From Flavobacterium galactosidilyticum (GTDB taxonomy: Bacteria; Bacteroidota; Bacteroidia; Flavobacteriales; Flavobacteriaceae): a stretch of 64,000 bases of DNA. The position numbers and the translations under genes are program-made. The notes under the pieces are model-generated. The model searched no databases. It had not been told where the DNA came from and saw only the letters and a list, made by a program, of their open reading frames with translations. Of this stretch, positions 60,901 through 64,000 are shown piece by piece (within the stretch, counting starts at the first letter, position 1; every line of letters starts with the position of its first letter). The stretch spans positions 496,001-560,000 of the forward strand of contig NZ_CP087135.1 in the NCBI RefSeq assembly GCF_020911945.1. Reading direction: 5' to 3'.

Positions 60901-61248
60901 TCCAATACCCGTTGTGTTGTAATAGATCGCCGGGGTAATCGTCTTGGTATAAGTATCTGTTGCAGCATTGTAGGTAAATTTACTTGCTTCACTTGATGCT
61001 GTCCAATCTCCGTTGTTTGGAGTTCCTTTTTCGGAGGTATCATTTGTATCAAAAGCCCATGCCCATAAATACAAAGCATTAGCAGTTACTCCCCACGTAG
61101 CTTCATTTATACTGCTTCCATTTATAGTAATGGTAATTGCTTGGTTTTCGTCAAATGTGTTTGGAATTATGGAATAAGTAGCCGTTTGTTGTTGGGCAAA
61201 AAATTTCACCGACAACAAAAGAAATACTAATAGTATTTTTTTTTTCAT
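57910..61248 (-). CDS. Multidomain GH13 alpha-amylase family protein with T9SS signal
   Basis: The 1112-residue secreted protein has a signal peptide (1-18), two N-terminal Ig-like sandwiches (about 22-145 and 148-230), an E-set/CBM48-like domain (about 255-340) and a GH13 barrel (about 385-790). Catalytic residues are D551 in DGFRWD, E598 in TIFEHLG and D666 in AESHDEE. After a C-terminal sandwich come a region of about 180 residues of unknown type and a type A T9SS sorting domain (LFPNPTSNHFEI to the end). It should be exported by T9SS and attached or released outside. It is encoded after susD and susE. Confidence 0.9.
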   Translation of the reverse strand: MKKKILLVFLLLSVKFFAQQQTATYSIIPNTFDENQAITITINGSSINEATWGVTANALYLWAWAFDTNDTSEKGTPNNGDWTASSEASKFTYNAATDTYTKTITPAIYYNTTGIGKIGFLVKAKNGTGDKKSQDILVEVGAFQVSLTKPIENSTTVLTSGSNFTITATNTNGVASYSLKANGSVINTNASTSSYSYSHTNIITNQIYELAVTQGATTLIKKFSVVVNPNTVSEVMLMGLVDGINYNSTDFTKATLVLDAPLKDFVYVAGSFNNWQPSSAYAMKKDPISGKFWLELSGLVSGVNNMYQYWVVDATPLANSPSMVKTADPYSTLVLSPYDDPGIPSKNYPNMPVYPSGQQFEVTVLKTGQTPYNWQVTNFVKPSKDNLVVYEVLVRDFDANRNYQSLIDKIAYFKNLKINAIQLMPVMEFEGNESWGYNTSFHMALDKFYGTSDKLKELIDIYHQNGIAVILDVALNHAFGRNPMVRMWMNDPDGDGFGSPTTENPYFNTVAKHSYNVGEDFNHQSTRTQNYVMRVIKQWIEEYKIDGFRWDLTKGFTQNCTAADESCTNAYQQDRVDVLKKYADYSWTLDPTHYTIFEHLGTNLEEQQWANYRINESPRKGIMMWGNMNSAYNELSMGFASSISGMSSNSRGFTTNRLMGYAESHDEERLMYKNLKFGNSTNAAHNVKDLNTALSRMSAIGAVSLLVPGPKMIWHFGDLGYEASIFTCNNGTVNDASATIAGDCKLDTKPQQQWADNWLANANRNKIYSDWAKFIALKTTEPVFLGTPTIANANSLNVNIKITNSELASTVLKDVLIIANFDVTTKNVPTAFQYTGTWYNLIDNKPLTVTDVNMTIAVPAGGYRIYGNKKSSLDFTTANFALPKNNFTIIAKEESCLNKNNGEISISAIEKHNYYATVNGQYYSFSNNTLLINNLVPNTYSLCIGVEGESYEQCYTIVIPKGASISAKSVMDFDKIAIEMTDGTAPFQVSINGLEQFETDSSTFSLNVQKGDLLEVKTAKLCEGTFSKVIDKTDDLALLFPNPTSNHFEIAVVTSKSEIPIEIYNTAGALISNKKYAVLNNKVQLNIESLAVGVYLVKLGLESITTVSVIKK

Positions 61249-61280
61249 AAGTAAGTTTGGTTTAGTTAATAGGTTAAAAA

Positions 61281-61307
61281 AAAGGCTACCTGAATCAGAT
61301 AGCCTTT
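61281..61307 (-). terminator. Hairpin between susE and the amylase gene
   Basis: Arms AAAGGCTA and TAGCCTTT, with an inner CTGA/TCAG pairing, are followed on the minus strand by a run of eight T. It sits in the 74 bp between the two genes and probably lowers rather than abolishes read-through into the amylase gene. Confidence 0.7.
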
Positions 61308-61322
61308 CAATATGTTTAAATT

Positions 61323-62423
61323 TTATTCTTGGTTAGGAATCAATAAGTAGCTTCCATCTAAATCATTAAAATAAATTAAGTATTTCGATTTTCCTACTGG
61401 AATATTGTCTCCTGTTCCTCCACCAGAGAAAGCAGTTTTGCCTCCCCAGCTGACATCCCAAGCATCATTTGCTCTAAATTTAGCTTCACCGTCAATTAGT
61501 GCAGTTACACCCAATGACCACATGTGCGCATCAAAAGTAGATTGTTTCATGGCTGTTGAAGCATCCCAACCTTTAGGAGTACTGCTACCAATAATTCCTA
61601 CTGTTGTGTACGTTGCTTTTGCTGAAGCATCAAAAGCCACCAATGTGTACTCTAAGGTTTCAGTATTCATGCTAAAGGTGTAAAAACCATCAGCAGCAAT
61701 TTCAAAACTTGCTGGATCTGCGTCGGCATCGGTATTTCTAGGAGCCATTTTTGTAGCATCTGCTTTACCTAACATTGGAACCCAACTTCCTAATTTAGAA
61801 ATTACTTTGAATGCTCCTTTTTTGAAAAAACCAGTGAATTTGTAGTCACTTGCACTTGTACCGCTTCTAAACATTGGTTGATTTCCTTTGTTATTATCCC
61901 AACCAGAAACGGTAGCATCACCCACTAAATACCAATCAACAAAATCGTAAGTAAGTCTTCCTGTGTAAGGAGTTACTGTAACAGTTATTGGCATTTTAGA
62001 TGTCATTGCTAATCCTTTTGAAACATCAGAAATGACTTTAATATCAAGTTGAGCTACTTGATCAGGAATTGCTCCTAACTCAATCGCTGCCTGATTTAAC
62101 GTTTTTACCGTAACGGCAAGTTCAGTTGCATTACTTATAGTTCCAAGATTGACAGGAGCCGAAAAATCTCCTCCTTTTTTATCTATTACTACAGTATAGT
62201 TCACCACCACGTTTTGGTCATATTCTGCTGCTGACCAAACAAAAGTTTCTGCAACTTTTGAAGCGTCATTTTCATCTAAAATATATTGTTTTCCAGATAA
62301 AGGCGTCTTAAATTCTGGCCCAGCAATTGCTGTAAGAACCGTTCTGTTGTCTACATCATCTGCATTACATGAAACAGCCAATACACCAACAAATGCGATT
62401 AAAATTTTATATATGTTTTTCAT
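61323..62423 (-). CDS. SusE/SusF-family outer-membrane starch-binding lipoprotein
   Basis: The 366-residue lipoprotein has a signal ending LAVSC (Cys19), followed by the acidic NADDVDN stretch used as a surface-export signal. The N-terminal SusE-type Ig domain (about 30-155, with FVWSAAEYDQNVVVNYTV) is followed by two CBM58-like domains. These begin DWYLVGDATVSGWDN and TVGIIGSSTPKGWDAS, and their Trp residues are candidates for stacking on glucose rings. It binds starch at the cell surface and helps deliver it to SusC/SusD. It lies 20 bp after susD. Confidence 0.87.
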   Translation of the reverse strand: MKNIYKILIAFVGVLAVSCNADDVDNRTVLTAIAGPEFKTPLSGKQYILDENDASKVAETFVWSAAEYDQNVVVNYTVVIDKKGGDFSAPVNLGTISNATELAVTVKTLNQAAIELGAIPDQVAQLDIKVISDVSKGLAMTSKMPITVTVTPYTGRLTYDFVDWYLVGDATVSGWDNNKGNQPMFRSGTSASDYKFTGFFKKGAFKVISKLGSWVPMLGKADATKMAPRNTDADADPASFEIAADGFYTFSMNTETLEYTLVAFDASAKATYTTVGIIGSSTPKGWDASTAMKQSTFDAHMWSLGVTALIDGEAKFRANDAWDVSWGGKTAFSGGGTGDNIPVGKSKYLIYFNDLDGSYLLIPNQE

Positions 62424-62443
62424 TTTAATGTTTTTATAAGATG

Positions 62444-64000
62444 TTAGTATCCTGGATTTTGCTTTAACGTTGGATTTGCCTGAATATTTCTTGCCGGAAT
62501 TGGCATTAAATCTCTGTATGATTCAGTAGCTCTACCATTTATTGAACCGCCTTTCCATTGCCATAATTTATCACCTCCGGTGAATTTACCAAAACGAATT
62601 AAATCCGTTCTACGGTGACATTCCCAAAACAATTCTCTTCCTCTTTCATCTAAAATAAAATCAAGAGTTAACGTTGAACTAGCAACTTGTAGCGCATTTG
62701 CTCTAGTTCTTAATTTATTGATGTATCCCACTGCTGTGTTTATATCTGCACCAGCAGCACCTCTTACGGCACATTCAGCGTACATTAAATACACATCTGA
62801 CAAACGGAACATTGGAAAATCGATATCTGGAATATCATTTCTTTGAGCCGCAGAACCATTCGCATTTTTATTGATGAACTTTGTTACAGCATAGCCATCT
62901 GTAAAAGTACCAACATTATTAATGTCTTTTGATTGACCGTCTGTGTAAAATGTTCCTCTTTTATCTGCAGTTCCAGTAGCATCAGCAAAAAGATTTACAA
63001 ACTCCCTACGAGTTCTAATTCCTTGCCATCCACCGTCCATACCGCGAGAAGCAGCGTCCATACTACCGCCGATAGAAGCGTGCATGATAAAACTCATTCC
63101 TCCACCAGTAGCTCTAATGGCATTTCCATCTCCAACAATTGGAAAGATAACTTCGCTTTGAGCACCGTTTGTATTGTTATCAGCCGAAAACAGGTAGGCA
63201 TAAGGAACATTTGCAAAAGTATATCCTGAGTTATCAATTATCTCTTTAGATAATGTCGCCGCTTCACTAAATTTATCAGTTCCTGTATATACTTTGGCAT
63301 TTAGGTAAACCTTAGCTAATAAAAATTTAGCTGCAGTTTTATCAACTCTACCGTATTCATTACTCTTTGAAGCAGCTAGACTTGCGTCGATGTCTTTCAA
63401 CTCAGACTCAACATAAGCAAAAACTTCAGCTCTTGTTTTTTGTTCAGGATAATAAAACCCAACAGGATCATTTTCTGTCGTGATAGGCACGTTTCCGAAT
63501 AAATCCATTAAATTATAGTAAGAGAAAGCTCTTAAAAAACGAGCTTCAGCTCTAAAAGTGGAAATCTCTGCTTTCAAATCGGCATCAACACCTCTTGCTG
63601 TTAATTTCTCATCGGTCGTTTGTCTTAAAAACTCATTAGCAACACTAATGTGATAAAACGCTCTAGAGAAAGTTCCCTCCAAAAATTCGTTTGCTGGCGA
63701 CCACGTTTGTGCATTTAAAGTTGGTAAAGCACCATCTGCCCAAGCAATAATAGCCTCATCTGTAGAAAGCTCTTGCGTTACAAAAAGCAATCGCAAATAA
63801 CTACTAAAATCACCACCAAGACCAGCAATATCTGCTGCTCCATCTCCGTCATTCCCTCCTACATACAAACCTGCATATAACTTTGCTAATACTTCTTTGT
63901 ACGAAGCTGGATCTTGAAAAAAGGTTTCCGATAAAAATTCATCATCATCCTTCGGCGTCACATCTAAGTCGCTCGTACACGAGCTAAGCGTCATATTTAA
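62444..64000 (-). CDS. SusD/RagB-family nutrient-binding lipoprotein (5' end outside window)
   Basis: At least 518 residues are visible; the frame runs off the window edge through ...NMTLSSCTSDLDV, so only the start of the signal peptide is missing. The lipobox Cys is followed by acidic TSDLDVTPKDDD. The body is a helical TPR-like SusD fold with an N-terminal SusD-like domain (FLSETFFQDPASYKEVLAKLYAG region) and the C-terminal RagB motif DERGRELFWECHRRTDLIRFGKF. SusD lies over the SusC channel and captures oligosaccharide; susC is expected just beyond 64000. Confidence 0.93.
   Translation of the reverse strand, partial: LNMTLSSCTSDLDVTPKDDDEFLSETFFQDPASYKEVLAKLYAGLYVGGNDGDGAADIAGLGGDFSSYLRLLFVTQELSTDEAIIAWADGALPTLNAQTWSPANEFLEGTFSRAFYHISVANEFLRQTTDEKLTARGVDADLKAEISTFRAEARFLRAFSYYNLMDLFGNVPITTENDPVGFYYPEQKTRAEVFAYVESELKDIDASLAASKSNEYGRVDKTAAKFLLAKVYLNAKVYTGTDKFSEAATLSKEIIDNSGYTFANVPYAYLFSADNNTNGAQSEVIFPIVGDGNAIRATGGGMSFIMHASIGGSMDAASRGMDGGWQGIRTRREFVNLFADATGTADKRGTFYTDGQSKDINNVGTFTDGYAVTKFINKNANGSAAQRNDIPDIDFPMFRLSDVYLMYAECAVRGAAGADINTAVGYINKLRTRANALQVASSTLTLDFILDERGRELFWECHRRTDLIRFGKFTGGDKLWQWKGGSINGRATESYRDLMPIPARNIQANPTLKQNPGY

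Overview
The window reads as chromosome of a low-GC Bacteroidota bacterium, most likely Flavobacterium or a close Flavobacteriaceae relative. The evidence is a mevalonate-type HMG-CoA reductase, a SusD/SusE starch locus, an amylase ending in a type IX secretion (T9SS) C-terminal signal, TAnnTTTG-type promoters, and housekeeping clusters in their usual flavobacterial order. No organism name can be proven from this sequence alone.

Layout. 1-4860: rod-shape operon mreB(end)-mreC-mreD-PBP2-rodA on the + strand. 4871-13321: secreted nuclease lipoprotein, C-terminal processing protease, surE, a small membrane protein, lpxB, an NlpC/P60 lipoprotein and comEC. 13331-23262 (minus): a peptide-use operon, DPP-IV followed by three POT peptide transporters and a thioredoxin-like protein. 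The third POT gene is split by a 2.3 kb IS91-type element (about 15150-17475) carrying a tyrosine recombinase and a Y2 HUH transposase. 23442-25745: HMG-CoA reductase and a GHMP kinase. 25984-32230 (minus): envelope cluster with a PpiD/SurA-like isomerase, CorC-type membrane protein, LptC, an outer-membrane protein and CoaX.

32329-45694: a tRNA-Phe gene (GAA) followed by a 13.3 kb island. A 13 bp copy of the tRNA 3' end lies at the far edge, next to an inward-facing tyrosine integrase. The cargo is a complete type I restriction-modification system (hsdM-hsdS-hsdR), a lipoprotein built from twelve DnaJ-type CxxC knuckles, a small membrane protein, a DUF1643-like protein, an unrecognised winged-helix-like protein, an excisionase-type HTH protein and a possible RteC-like protein. 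Its left 1.2 kb is gene-poor and structured. No relaxase or conjugation gene is visible.

46014-57150: a short-chain fatty-acid (acetate/propionate) locus with a zinc-ribbon/HTH protein, porin, MHS-family transporter, small membrane proteins, a symporter-histidine kinase fusion, a receiver-only regulator, an acyl-CoA synthetase gene broken by a stop codon, and an intact acetyl-CoA synthetase. 57215-64000 (minus): starch-use locus with SusD (cut by the window edge), SusE, a multidomain GH13 amylase and a fibronectin-type lipoprotein.

The most interesting parts are the tRNA-Phe island and its unusual cargo, the IS91-type insertion whose recombinase appears to need a -1 frameshift, and the interrupted acyl-CoA synthetase. 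I saw no CRISPR array and no rRNA.
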